This document shows, in pieces, positions 28,480 to 35,319 of a stretch of DNA of 64,000 bases. Below the pieces are notes generated by a model. The model was not told where the DNA came from, did not search any database, and saw only the letters and a program-made list of their open reading frames with translations. This DNA is from Enterococcus sp. BWR-S5. Lineage in GTDB: Bacteria; Bacillota; Bacilli; Lactobacillales; Enterococcaceae. The first letter of the stretch is position 1. Each line of letters begins with the position of its first letter. The stretch is taken from positions 91,688 to 155,687 of the forward strand of contig NZ_JADOEQ010000014.1 of the NCBI RefSeq assembly GCF_016745255.1, given 5' to 3'. The position numbers and the translations under genes were made by a program.

Positions 28480-29208
28480 TTATTGTTTTTCGTCAATTTT
28501 CTTTTCTAAAGCTTCTACTTTTTCTATTAAATATTCTATCTTAGTTAATAGTTCATCTTTTGATTCACCAGATTGACTTTCGCCTCCATTAAAAAATTCA
28601 GTAATCGTCGAAGTAAGCAAACCTATGAAACCAATTCCCAAAAGCATCAGAACAATCGCTGCTATCCTACCGAATGGGGAAGTTGGGGAAATATCTCCGT
28701 AACCCACTGTTGTTGTAGTAACAAGCGCCCACCAAAGAGAGTCTGCGAAAGGGACATTTTCAGCAACCGAGTAAGTCGTTGCTGAAATTAAAATGAGAAT
28801 TACGCTTATGTATAGTACATTAATAAAGCCGTTTGTCTTAAGAAATCCATTTAGATTCCTTGATAGTTTGCCAGTTATGCCAACTAATCTGCTGAGCCTA
28901 GATATACGACTTATCCTAGCTATCCTAAAAATCCTAGCTACTCTAAAAAATGAGAAAATAGAGGAGAATGGAATAATAGCAATTAAATCGAAGATATTCG
29001 TTAGAAAAAATTTCTTCTTCTCTTCAGCAAGGTACAGTCTAGCAATATAATCTACAGCAAAGATAATCAATATGGATGTATCAACAACTAGGTATGGTTG
29101 TTCTGAAAGATTTATAACAGATGCAAAATCGAGAACAACCATGAATATAGACAAAATCGAAAGAACAATTATTGAAAACTCATAATTTTTATTTTTAAAT
29201 ATTTTCAT
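28480..29208 (-). CDS. Voltage-gated potassium channel carried by the prophage
   Basis: 242 residues, six transmembrane segments. S4 has seven arginines at exact three-residue intervals (89, 92, 95, 98, 101, 104, 107), the mark of a voltage sensor. The pore loop holds the potassium selectivity filter TTTVGYGD (165-172), then S6, and a C-terminal coiled coil (about 218-242) that could assemble the tetramer. All features of a working Kv channel are intact. It lies between integrase and the Rgg-like gene on the lysogeny strand, so it is probably expressed in the lysogen. Confidence 0.92.
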   Translation of the reverse strand: MKIFKNKNYEFSIIVLSILSIFMVVLDFASVINLSEQPYLVVDTSILIIFAVDYIARLYLAEEKKKFFLTNIFDLIAIIPFSSIFSFFRVARIFRIARISRISRLSRLVGITGKLSRNLNGFLKTNGFINVLYISVILILISATTYSVAENVPFADSLWWALVTTTTVGYGDISPTSPFGRIAAIVLMLLGIGFIGLLTSTITEFFNGGESQSGESKDELLTKIEYLIEKVEALEKKIDEKQ

Positions 29209-29264
29209 TTCTTCTCCTTATCTCTGGTATAATTCTATTTGTAATAGGCCTTAGAGATAAGGGG

Positions 29265-29299
29265 ATAGCTAATCAGTATTTGCGGTACTGATTAGCTAT
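29265..29299 (-). terminator. Hairpin at the end of the Rgg-like gene
   Basis: ATAGCTAATCAGTA pairs perfectly with TACTGATTAGCTAT around a 7-base loop, directly adjoining the stop codon. The leftward T-tract is absent, so it may act as a stabiliser or a weak terminator. Confidence 0.55.
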
Positions 29300-30193
29300 T
29301 TATCTGTCTTTTATTAACGAATCTTTGATATTATTAGGATCACCAAACGCAAGCTCTTCAATTTCTTCTTTCAATAAATTCGCTGTAGCATCGTCTCCTA
29401 AATCTCTTAACACAGAGATATAATTCAACAACTTCCCATAATACTCAGAATCATGCGTAGTAAGAAATAGGCAGAGATTTTCTAAATATCTAATAGAGAG
29501 CTTGAAGTAGTAATCCGACTTTTGCGCATCAATATTTTTAGATTGTTCAAGATAGTACATCGCTTCTTCGTAATGTCCATCATAAATCCTTTTAGAAATA
29601 ACATTTAGAACTGCTGTGAAAGCATACTTTTTTGTTTCGGAATCACGCATATTTTCTTGTTCGATAGGGTACATTTTAGTGAAAATTAACTTTGATTCAT
29701 TATCTGGAAAGTAAATAACTACATTGCATAGAAGGCAATAATCAAAATATCCATAATACTTTCTAGTAGATAAATGATTAACTAAATGTTGAACTTCATT
29801 TCTAGTCAATTCCTTTAGGTCCCATTCGTCTTTAAAATGACTTTTAATCGAATAATAATACATTAAGTTTTTGGAAATATCAGAATACTGGTAATCTGAT
29901 TTGAAATAATTCTCAAGTAAGAAGTCTCTGAGAAGCTTATCTGACGGACTACCGGAAGCTCTTCTAAATTGGAGTACAAAGTTATGAGGGTAGTCTAGTT
30001 TGCTGGCAAAGTTATAAAATTCGACAGGTTCCAAATCAAGTGTATCTATTATTTGGTTCAGAGTATTTTGATTCAAAATTATTTTTCCGGATTCTATTCG
30101 TGACAATGTTTGCAGAGTTTTTCCAATATTTACATCAGATAATCTTAGCTCCTTTTTCTTCCTGAGTGTTCTTATTGCATTTCCCAAATCCAT
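29300..30193 (-). CDS. Rgg/GadR/MutR-like transcriptional regulator
   Basis: 297 residues: N-terminal helix-turn-helix (LGNAIRTLRKKKELRLSDV, then LSRIESGKIILNQNTLNQII) and a long helical C-terminal part with TPR-like pairs, the layout of the RRNPP peptide-sensing regulators. In streptococci Rgg proteins bind short hydrophobic peptides (SHPs), often encoded divergently. A 20-residue hydrophobic peptide gene lies divergently 205 bp away. Members of this family without a pheromone also exist, so peptide sensing is inferred. Confidence 0.75.
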   Translation of the reverse strand: MDLGNAIRTLRKKKELRLSDVNIGKTLQTLSRIESGKIILNQNTLNQIIDTLDLEPVEFYNFASKLDYPHNFVLQFRRASGSPSDKLLRDFLLENYFKSDYQYSDISKNLMYYYSIKSHFKDEWDLKELTRNEVQHLVNHLSTRKYYGYFDYCLLCNVVIYFPDNESKLIFTKMYPIEQENMRDSETKKYAFTAVLNVISKRIYDGHYEEAMYYLEQSKNIDAQKSDYYFKLSIRYLENLCLFLTTHDSEYYGKLLNYISVLRDLGDDATANLLKEEIEELAFGDPNNIKDSLIKDR

Positions 30194-30359
30194 TTATAAC
30201 AGCCTTTCTAAGTGTGTTTTACGTGTAATGTAATCGCAAAAAATATGGTTTGTTATGCTATTTTACCTTCGATAGTAAGATAAAAATTACAATCCACTCT
30301 TTTTTAGTTGCTTTAAACGCAAACGATTTTTTTTCTTCCTTTAGTTCATGAGTTTTATC

Positions 30360-30368
30360 TGCTAAAAT
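30360..30368 (+). promoter_or_regulatory. Extended -10 before the small hydrophobic peptide gene
   Basis: TGCTAAAAT is an extended -10 about 30 bases before the peptide start. No good -35 is present, which would suit an activator-dependent promoter. The 205-bp divergent gap 30194-30398 holds no other gene. Confidence 0.4.
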
Positions 30369-30398
30369 TTACATATAAAGTAAGGAAGGAGAGATAAA

Positions 30399-30461
30399 AT
30401 GACAATTGCTGTATTGGTAACAGTAGTGATAGTACCTCTAATTATTCAAACAGGGGTATAA
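30399..30461 (+). CDS. 20-residue hydrophobic peptide
   Basis: MTIAVLVTVVIVPLIIQTGV, with a strong ribosome binding site (AGGAGAG, 30387-30393) and its own promoter. It is divergent from the Rgg-like gene, as SHP pheromones are. It lacks the basic N-terminus of typical SHPs. A convergent antisense RNA seems to end in its stop codon, as in type I toxin-antitoxin loci, and the VVIVPLII stretch recalls Fst-family toxins, though the charged tail of Fst is missing. Pheromone or membrane toxin are both possible. Confidence 0.6.
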   Translation: MTIAVLVTVVIVPLIIQTGV

Positions 30462-30552
30462 AAAAACAGGAGCCACATCCCCGACGATCAATCTCAGATG
30501 TTATCGCACTTAGCTAGTGCTGCTCCTGCACGCGTGCTTTAGAAGCACACCT
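30462..30552 (-). ncRNA. Putative antisense/antitoxin RNA converging on the peptide gene
   Basis: On the minus strand an extended -10 TGCTATACT (rc at 30559-30567) would start an RNA near 30552. It contains a GTGCTTCTAAAGCAC hairpin, and ends with CAGGAGC pairing to GCTCCTG followed by seven T, a good terminator that overlaps the peptide stop codon. Length about 90 nt. The sense transcript reads through the same stem without a T-tract. The pattern matches type I antitoxin RNAs, but no family match could be tested. Confidence 0.5.
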
Positions 30553-30646
30553 ACATCAAGTATAGCAAAATATACTTAAGAAAACACTAGTTTTTATTCC
30601 CTAAATCATTAACCAGACCCGTTAATATAAAAAGGGAGATGTTAGT

Positions 30647-30754
30647 ATGGATTACTATAAAAAGGAAATAATCCGAATTATAAAAGGAATGTCTGATAAT
30701 AGAAAGCTTGAAAAAATTCTTATCATTTTAATAAAATTAGACCAAAAAGGCTGA
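30647..30754 (+). CDS. Small phage protein of the immunity region
   Basis: 35 residues (start MDYYKKEIIRIIKG), amphipathic helix, AAAGGGAG before ATG. Its stop lies within a hairpin shared with the repressor end. Similar tiny helical proteins are frequent near phage repressors in lactic acid bacteria. Function unknown. Confidence 0.6.
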   Translation: MDYYKKEIIRIIKGMSDNRKLEKILIILIKLDQKG

Positions 30755-30776
30755 GGAAACTCAGTCTTTTGTTTTG
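30749..30776. terminator. Shared hairpin between convergent small gene and repressor
   Basis: CTGAG pairs with CTCAG around GAAA, followed by TCTTTTGTTTT on the + strand; the stem overlaps the stop codons of both genes. Confidence 0.65.
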
Positions 30777-31123
30777 ATTAAAGTATCAATAAAGCTCTCA
30801 ACCAATAACAAATCTCGTTTACTTAAATGGTTTAATTTAGTTATAATAATTGCTCGCTCGCTTGAATCATCATTTATGAGGTCTGCGATTGTTTCTGCTT
30901 GAAGATTTTCTTTTGCGTCAAGTCCTAAAATATATTCTGGAGTTAAGTCTAGTATATTTGAAAAATTTTGAATTTCATTTAGAGGGTATTGGTGTTTCAA
31001 ATTCTCATAACGAGATAAAGTAGATTTTGGAATATTTAATCTCCTAGCCATCTCCGATAAGGATATTCCTAACTCATTTCTTCTACTTACAATAATATCT
31101 CGAATAGTTTTGTTGTCATTCAT
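30761..31123 (-). CDS. CI-like prophage repressor
   Basis: 120 residues: N-terminal Xre-type helix-turn-helix (ISLSEMARRLNIPKSTLSRYE) and a short helical C-terminal region (KLNHLSKRDLLLVESF) that probably dimerises. It lacks the LexA-like self-cleavage domain of longer CI proteins, so release from lysogeny must use another signal or an antirepressor. It diverges from the Cro-like gene, with operators in and around the gap. Confidence 0.85.
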   Translation of the reverse strand: MNDNKTIRDIIVSRRNELGISLSEMARRLNIPKSTLSRYENLKHQYPLNEIQNFSNILDLTPEYILGLDAKENLQAETIADLINDDSSERAIIITKLNHLSKRDLLLVESFIDTLIKTKD

Positions 31124-31157
31124 AAAAGCACTCCTTTCAGAGATATTATACCATATA

Positions 31158-31173
31158 GTTCCGAAAACGAAAC
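31158..31173. promoter_or_regulatory. Repressor operator 1
   Basis: GTTCCGAAAACGAAAC, a near-perfect inverted repeat (GTTCCG-AAAA-CGGAAC with one mismatch). It lies just upstream of TATAAT (rc at 31145-31150) for the repressor gene, so binding would affect repressor expression. Confidence 0.65.
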
Positions 31174-31199
31174 ATTTTTTTGATATTAAAATAAAATTC

Positions 31200-31215
31200 G
31201 TTACAAAAATGGAAC
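31200..31215. promoter_or_regulatory. Repressor operator 2, over the early promoter
   Basis: GTTACAAAAATGGAAC, an imperfect copy of the same palindrome. It contains the -35 (TTACAA, 31201) of the Cro promoter, whose -10 TATTAT (31224-31229) is 17 bp downstream, so binding would shut off early transcription. Confidence 0.6.
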
Positions 31216-31280
31216 GAACCTGATATTATATACTCAATAAGGTTGATAATAGCCTAAGAATAAAAAGGGAGGGATGGCAG

Positions 31281-31511
31281 ATGTTTAATACAGGCAGAAT
31301 AAAAGCTGAACGCATTGCTGCTGGTTTAACTCAAGAAGATATCGCAAAAAAAATGGGATGGTCTAGAACAAAATATTCTAAGTTTGAAAATGGAAAATCA
31401 AAGACTGGTGCAGACGATTTGGCTGAGTTTGCTGAAATAGTAGGTGCAACAAATATGAATATTTTTTTTAATTTTAATGTTCCGAAAACGGAACGAACGA
31501 AATCAGCATGA
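31281..31511 (+). CDS. Cro-like regulator
   Basis: 76 residues, one Xre-type helix-turn-helix (RIAAGLTQEDIAKKMGWSRTKYSKFENG). First gene of the early operon, divergent from the repressor, GGGAGG before ATG. Its last codons contain the third operator copy. Confidence 0.85.
   Translation: MFNTGRIKAERIAAGLTQEDIAKKMGWSRTKYSKFENGKSKTGADDLAEFAEIVGATNMNIFFNFNVPKTERTKSA
31479..31494. promoter_or_regulatory. Repressor operator 3, inside the end of the cro-like gene
   Basis: GTTCCGAAAACGGAAC, the perfect 16-bp palindrome and best copy of the three. It encodes part of the Cro C-terminus. It could act as a downstream operator or roadblock. Confidence 0.65.
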
Positions 31512-31522
31512 GGAGGTAGCGC

Positions 31523-31657
31523 ATGAATTGGGTCATAGGATGTTGGGCATCCATAATTTTATCCGGTTTTTTCACTGCAAAGAAAGAAAAACCGAGTATA
31601 ACAGGAATTATACTCGGAAGCATTGTCGGGTACTTGCTTATAAAATATCTTGAATAA
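31523..31657 (+). CDS. Small membrane protein, early region
   Basis: 44 residues with two hydrophobic segments (about 3-18 and 27-42) separated by a basic turn (KKEKP). GAGGAGG before ATG. Positioned directly after cro. A role in superinfection exclusion is conceivable but nothing in the sequence proves it. Confidence 0.65.
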   Translation: MNWVIGCWASIILSGFFTAKKEKPSITGIILGSIVGYLLIKYLE

Positions 31658-31734
31658 GTAAACCTTGTATTATCGCAGGAGGTCAAGCTCGAAGAACGAA
31701 AAAGTCAAAAAATCAGCATGAGGAGGTGCGAGGA

Positions 31735-31929
31735 ATGGAAGGAAAGAGAATAACGTCAGAAAAAGACAAGTTTGAATTCGTTGAAAATGTGTTGTCTTTC
31801 GCAATTGATAAAAGCTGGACTATCAGCAACTTAACTGATGCTTTTGGCGAGGCAATAGAGTATATGGAAAATAATGCAACACTAAACGAGCTGGCCGATC
31901 CAGAAATGCCAGCTCGTACAAAGGATTAG
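31735..31929 (+). CDS. Small acidic early phage protein
   Basis: 64 residues, mainly helical and acidic. ATG 31735 is preferred over GTG 31726, because the AGGAGG at 31721 would overlap the latter. It meets the convergent DUF1883 gene with a four-base overlap of stops. Function unknown. Confidence 0.65.
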   Translation: MEGKRITSEKDKFEFVENVLSFAIDKSWTISNLTDAFGEAIEYMENNATLNELADPEMPARTKD

Positions 31930-32165
31930 TAGAACTGGTATTTATACTGTCCGCTACCACGAACAATTAAATACCATCTACCCGAACCGTTAACGCTGAT
32001 TGTCACAGGTGTTTTAGTGTAATGCCCTCCAAAATAGGTATATTTTTGGCCAGCATTCATCTTCTGATAATTCGAAGAATCTACTAAAAACACATCAGCG
32101 GCATGCTTTAATTCAACCCTTACGGATAGAGTACCGCTTGAATCAGCGTATGGAATTTTCGCCAT
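31926..32165 (-). CDS. DUF1883 domain protein, inserted antisense in the early region
   Basis: 79 residues, essentially one DUF1883 domain: VELKHAADVFLVDSSNYQ, then YTYFGGHYTKTPVTISVN and GRWYLIVRG. ATG 32165 has GAGGTG before it. It has its own promoter (TATAAT, rc at 32219-32224) and faces the early operon, the mark of a cargo gene expressed in the lysogen. The domain folds as a small beta sandwich of unknown function. Confidence 0.7.
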   Translation of the reverse strand: MAKIPYADSSGTLSVRVELKHAADVFLVDSSNYQKMNAGQKYTYFGGHYTKTPVTISVNGSGRWYLIVRGSGQYKYQFY

Positions 32166-32278
32166 CTTTTTCACCTCGCTTTCTTCATTATTTCGACAGA
32201 CCACTTATCGATACACCGATTATACAGGAAGCGAGAAATAGAAGAAACGCCAAAAAGTAAAAAAGGAGCTGAGACACA

Positions 32279-32614
32279 ATGCCAGTAATGGAAGTAACCG
32301 AAGGTGAGCGACAAATGATTTTCGGATTAAGAAAATGCCTAGAAGAAAACAATGAGTCTCAGATGAAAACTGTAGAAGAGGCTTATTTCGCCAAATCAAA
32401 GCAAACAATCTATACAAAAGCGGAACTTGCTAAAAAATGGGGCTGTTCCATAAAGTTAGTTTCGCAAATATTGAATAATCATGATGTCAAACCTATCGGA
32501 AAAAGAGGGAAAGAGCATGAATTCGCCATCGAACAAGCTCAAGTTGCTAAAGATAAACATGATAAACGAACACTTCACGATCATGAATTATCGGTGAAAG
32601 TTAGAGCTATGTAA
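32279..32614 (+). CDS. Helix-turn-helix phage regulator
   Basis: 111 residues; a helix-turn-helix near residues 46-68 (YTKAELAKKWGCSIKLVSQIL), followed by a basic wing region. AGGAG before ATG. It could be an excisionase-like or early regulatory protein; the length suits either. Confidence 0.6.
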   Translation: MPVMEVTEGERQMIFGLRKCLEENNESQMKTVEEAYFAKSKQTIYTKAELAKKWGCSIKLVSQILNNHDVKPIGKRGKEHEFAIEQAQVAKDKHDKRTLHDHELSVKVRAM

Positions 32615-32634
32615 AAAAGAAAGTAGGAAACAGA

Positions 32635-32781
32635 ATGAAGCTTATGTTCATAATTATTACTCTCATCTTCTTCATAATAGCAATCGCCTATCTAAAACTA
32701 CTACAATTTACAGCTGCCGGATTATATCTCATTATCTGGCTCATATTATCCATTATCTATAGAAGGGAACTAAGAGAATGA
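32635..32781 (+). CDS. Small membrane protein, early region
   Basis: 48 residues with two hydrophobic segments and a basic end (YRRELRE). Overlaps the next gene in an ATGA arrangement. Function unknown. Confidence 0.6.
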   Translation: MKLMFIIITLIFFIIAIAYLKLLQFTAAGLYLIIWLILSIIYRRELRE

Positions 32782-32957
32782 AAAGAAAAATGATTCGAAT
32801 TTTACAAGATGTAGCCTTAATGTCATTGCTGGGCCTTTCTTTCAGAGCGTCCTTATCACTTGGTTTCTTATCTGTGGTTATTTGGGTGGCTGTTGGAATT
32901 ACCAATGAGCCTAAGAAAATCAAGGTAAACGGAAAAGAACGAAAAATAATTAATTGA
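32778..32957 (+). CDS. Small membrane protein, early region
   Basis: 59 residues, basic N-terminus, two weakly hydrophobic segments (about 10-22 and 25-42) and a basic C-terminus. Starts inside the stop of the previous gene. Function unknown. Confidence 0.6.
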   Translation: MKRKMIRILQDVALMSLLGLSFRASLSLGFLSVVIWVAVGITNEPKKIKVNGKERKIIN

Positions 32958-32972
32958 ATGGAGGTGCTTTAC

Positions 32973-33194
32973 ATGCAAACAAGTTATTATCCAGACCAGA
33001 TAAATAAATACACAACGGAGGAGCAATTTCAAAAACATAGAGAAGCGCTAAATGCTATCGAAAATTATTACAACGAACACGGTATGACCACAGTCTCCTA
33101 TGACTCAAGGCAAAAGATAGTCAGTGAACGGAAACTCTTAGACAAACATTATCGAAGATTCAAAAATAGAAAAAGAAGTGCTTGCGATGAATAG
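32973..33194 (+). CDS. Early phage protein of unknown function
   Basis: 73 residues, strongly basic C-terminus (KHYRRFKNRKRSACDE). ATG 32973 uses the GGAGGTG at 32961; the earlier ATG at 32958 would lie within that site. Overlaps the next gene by eight bases. Confidence 0.6.
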   Translation: MQTSYYPDQINKYTTEEQFQKHREALNAIENYYNEHGMTTVSYDSRQKIVSERKLLDKHYRRFKNRKRSACDE

Positions 33195-33477
33195 ACGCTA
33201 CAGCAATGAGCAAAAACAAGCAGCAACAGTATTTTTCTCTTCAAATAACGGAATCATCCTAGAAGAAGAGGAAAAACCTTCTGGAAATTATGTGTATCAA
33301 GTGAAGATAGATGGATTGAACAAGCGGTTCAAAATTGAAAACGACCGATTATGGTTGTGGAGAAATTGGGATTGGCGTCCCGTCTATGAAGCGACACTAC
33401 CTAGGCTACAAGATAACATCAGTCGGTTAGATAAACTCAGAGAAACTATTTTAGATCAAATGGAAAAAGCAACATGA
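33187..33477 (+). CDS. Early phage protein of unknown function
   Basis: 96 residues; basic start, a beta-rich middle with several tryptophans (LWLWRNWDWRP), and a helical end. Last gene before the putative replication origin. Function unknown. Confidence 0.6.
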   Translation: MNRRYSNEQKQAATVFFSSNNGIILEEEEKPSGNYVYQVKIDGLNKRFKIENDRLWLWRNWDWRPVYEATLPRLQDNISRLDKLRETILDQMEKAT

Positions 33478-33509
33478 GCAGCCACTCATATCGCTTAAAA
33501 ATACAAAAG

Positions 33510-33691
33510 AAAAAACCTTGTCGGACAACAAGGTTCAACTATCTTCATCAAGAGAGACAAAGAAAACTTTTCACAGGTTAATTATACCACTCTTGATGAA
33601 GTTTTTCAATGCGAAACGTTGATAAATCGGCGTTTCTTACCACTTGTAATAGGTATTAACGTTAGGTGCATAGAAGAATAATCAAGAGTGG
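33510..33691. other. Putative replication origin with nested inverted repeats
   Basis: The 225-bp gap before the HUH replication gene is rich in repeats: a hairpin AACCTTGT/ACAAGGTT (33513-33534), CTTCATCAAGA (33543-33553) inverted to TCTTGATGAAG (33591-33601), CCACTCTTGAT (33587-33597) inverted to ATCAAGAGTGG (33681-33691), and a GAAACG/CGTTTC hairpin between. No T-tracts follow. Position and structure fit a double-strand origin for rolling-circle initiation. Confidence 0.5.
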
Positions 33692-33702
33692 AGATAAGTA
33701 AA

Positions 33703-34530
33703 ATGGCATTTATTAGAGAACGAACAATCACGATAGGAAAATATGTAGAAACAGATATCATTCCACGAACAGCAGCAGCTGAAATAGCCGTGAGAAGTAA
33801 CCGAGGGAGAAAAAGAGAAGTATCCCGACCTGCTCAACAAAATCTGAATAATAAAAATAGCCATAGATACTTTACTTGGCTTCTTCAAGGGAATTTTGAA
33901 AATGGTGATTATTATATGACTTACACATATAAGCCGAAATTTAAACCGAAGACTATAGGGGGGGCACAAAAGGAGATTAAAAATTGGCTGGGGAGGTTAA
34001 GACGTAAAGCGAAGAAAACCAGTGTCGAACTTAAGTATATGATTGTCACTGAATTTACAGAAGAGGGAGAAGCAGGAGATATAAGTAATATTCACCATCA
34101 TGTGATTATTAAAAAAGGACTGAACGCAGAAGAAATTATTGACACGTGGTCCAAAGGAAGAGGGAAGAACAGAGAGCCAATCGGTATTGTCCATTTCTCT
34201 TTGATTCAATCTGATAGCGACGGGCTATTGGCAATCGCTAACTACTTATCAAAGCAAAAAAGATGGAAAAAGGGTTGTAAAAGCTGGTCATCAAGCAAAA
34301 ATCTTAACAGACCTTTTCTCTCTATTGATGATCACGATAGAGATTATTCAAAAAGAAAGGTAGAAGCATTAGCGCTAAGCAACGACGGTGGTGAAGAGTT
34401 CTTTCGTCGTAAATATAAAAATTACCGGATTACCCATATCGAATGTAAATATTATGAACTCACAGGATGGCATATTTACTTGAGAGCATGGCGTGATTCC
34501 GGGGATGATGAAGGAGGTAGTAATCAATGA
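33703..34530 (+). CDS. Rolling-circle replication initiator (HUH endonuclease)
   Basis: 275 residues. The metal-binding HUH motif is seen as NIHHHVIIKKG (about 131-141), and a candidate catalytic Tyr lies in IANYLSKQK (about 182-190), in the order Rep/relaxase enzymes use. An N-terminal basic region precedes. It would nick the origin and start single-strand displacement. ATG 33703 has GGAG ten bases before. Overlaps the next gene (ATGA). Tailed phages of this group usually use helicase loaders, so this is a notable variant. Confidence 0.8.
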   Translation: MAFIRERTITIGKYVETDIIPRTAAAEIAVRSNRGRKREVSRPAQQNLNNKNSHRYFTWLLQGNFENGDYYMTYTYKPKFKPKTIGGAQKEIKNWLGRLRRKAKKTSVELKYMIVTEFTEEGEAGDISNIHHHVIIKKGLNAEEIIDTWSKGRGKNREPIGIVHFSLIQSDSDGLLAIANYLSKQKRWKKGCKSWSSSKNLNRPFLSIDDHDRDYSKRKVEALALSNDGGEEFFRRKYKNYRITHIECKYYELTGWHIYLRAWRDSGDDEGGSNQ

Positions 34531-35099
34531 CAAAAAAGAAGGATTCGGCTAGAAGCTACAAAAGCAAAATGAATAACGCTCAAGGCTCAGCTTTTGAAAA
34601 AATGATAGTAGGTGGATGCGCTGCTTATAAGAAAAGAGGCCGCGCTCTGATTGAGAAAACACCGGAACCGTTCAAAATTATTAGGAAAGAAGATGGAGGC
34701 CGTGCTATCGTTCAGTTCCAAAAGCATAAGAAGGCTCAGTGCGATTTCAAGGGAGTTCTAAATGATAGGCGTGCAATCATCTTTGAATCGAAAGCAACGA
34801 CAGAAAAAAGAATGAATCAGAATCGTTTATCTGCTGCACAACTTGAACAACTAACAGAATATGAAAAAATGGGTGCTGTTGCTGGTGTGTGCGTGTTAAT
34901 TAATAAAACTGCTGCTTTTATCCCGTTTTCTATTTGGTCACATATGAAAAGCATTTATGGCCGAAAGTATATTACTGAAGAAGAGGCAGAAATCTTTCAA
35001 GTAGAGACACCTGGAACCATTCAATTTTTAAATTATGTGGATGTCGACAGAGTAATTGAATTTATTGATCAACAAGAAGAGGGATTTTTCTATGACTGA
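34527..35099 (+). CDS. RecU-like Holliday junction resolvase
   Basis: 190 residues. The PD-(D/E)xK core is visible as CDFKGVLNDRRAIIFESKAT, with the preceding NAQGSAFEKMI helix typical of RecU and phage relatives. Resolves branched DNA during phage replication and packaging. Overlaps the replication gene by four bases. Confidence 0.82.
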   Translation: MTKKKDSARSYKSKMNNAQGSAFEKMIVGGCAAYKKRGRALIEKTPEPFKIIRKEDGGRAIVQFQKHKKAQCDFKGVLNDRRAIIFESKATTEKRMNQNRLSAAQLEQLTEYEKMGAVAGVCVLINKTAAFIPFSIWSHMKSIYGRKYITEEEAEIFQVETPGTIQFLNYVDVDRVIEFIDQQEEGFFYD

Positions 35100-35307
35100 G
35101 GAAACAACTGAAAGCCTTCTTGCCGGATACTTCGAAAAACACAACTTGATTTTTTATTCAGCACGACCAATAAACGAAAATGGTGAACGGGTCATGGTTA
35201 TTGAATTTGGATGTGACATGGGAGTATTTCTGATGAAGCTACAAAGTGACTTGCGGTTATATTGCCAAGATAAAACAAGGAAAAAATGGATTGAAATACA
35301 CTACTGA
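35092..35307 (+). CDS. Small phage protein of unknown function
   Basis: 71 residues, mixed alpha/beta, no motif recognised. ATG 35092 with GAGGGA before it; overlaps the resolvase end by eight bases. Confidence 0.6.
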   Translation: MTEETTESLLAGYFEKHNLIFYSARPINENGERVMVIEFGCDMGVFLMKLQSDLRLYCQDKTRKKWIEIHY

Positions 35308-35319
35308 GGAGGTTGAGAA

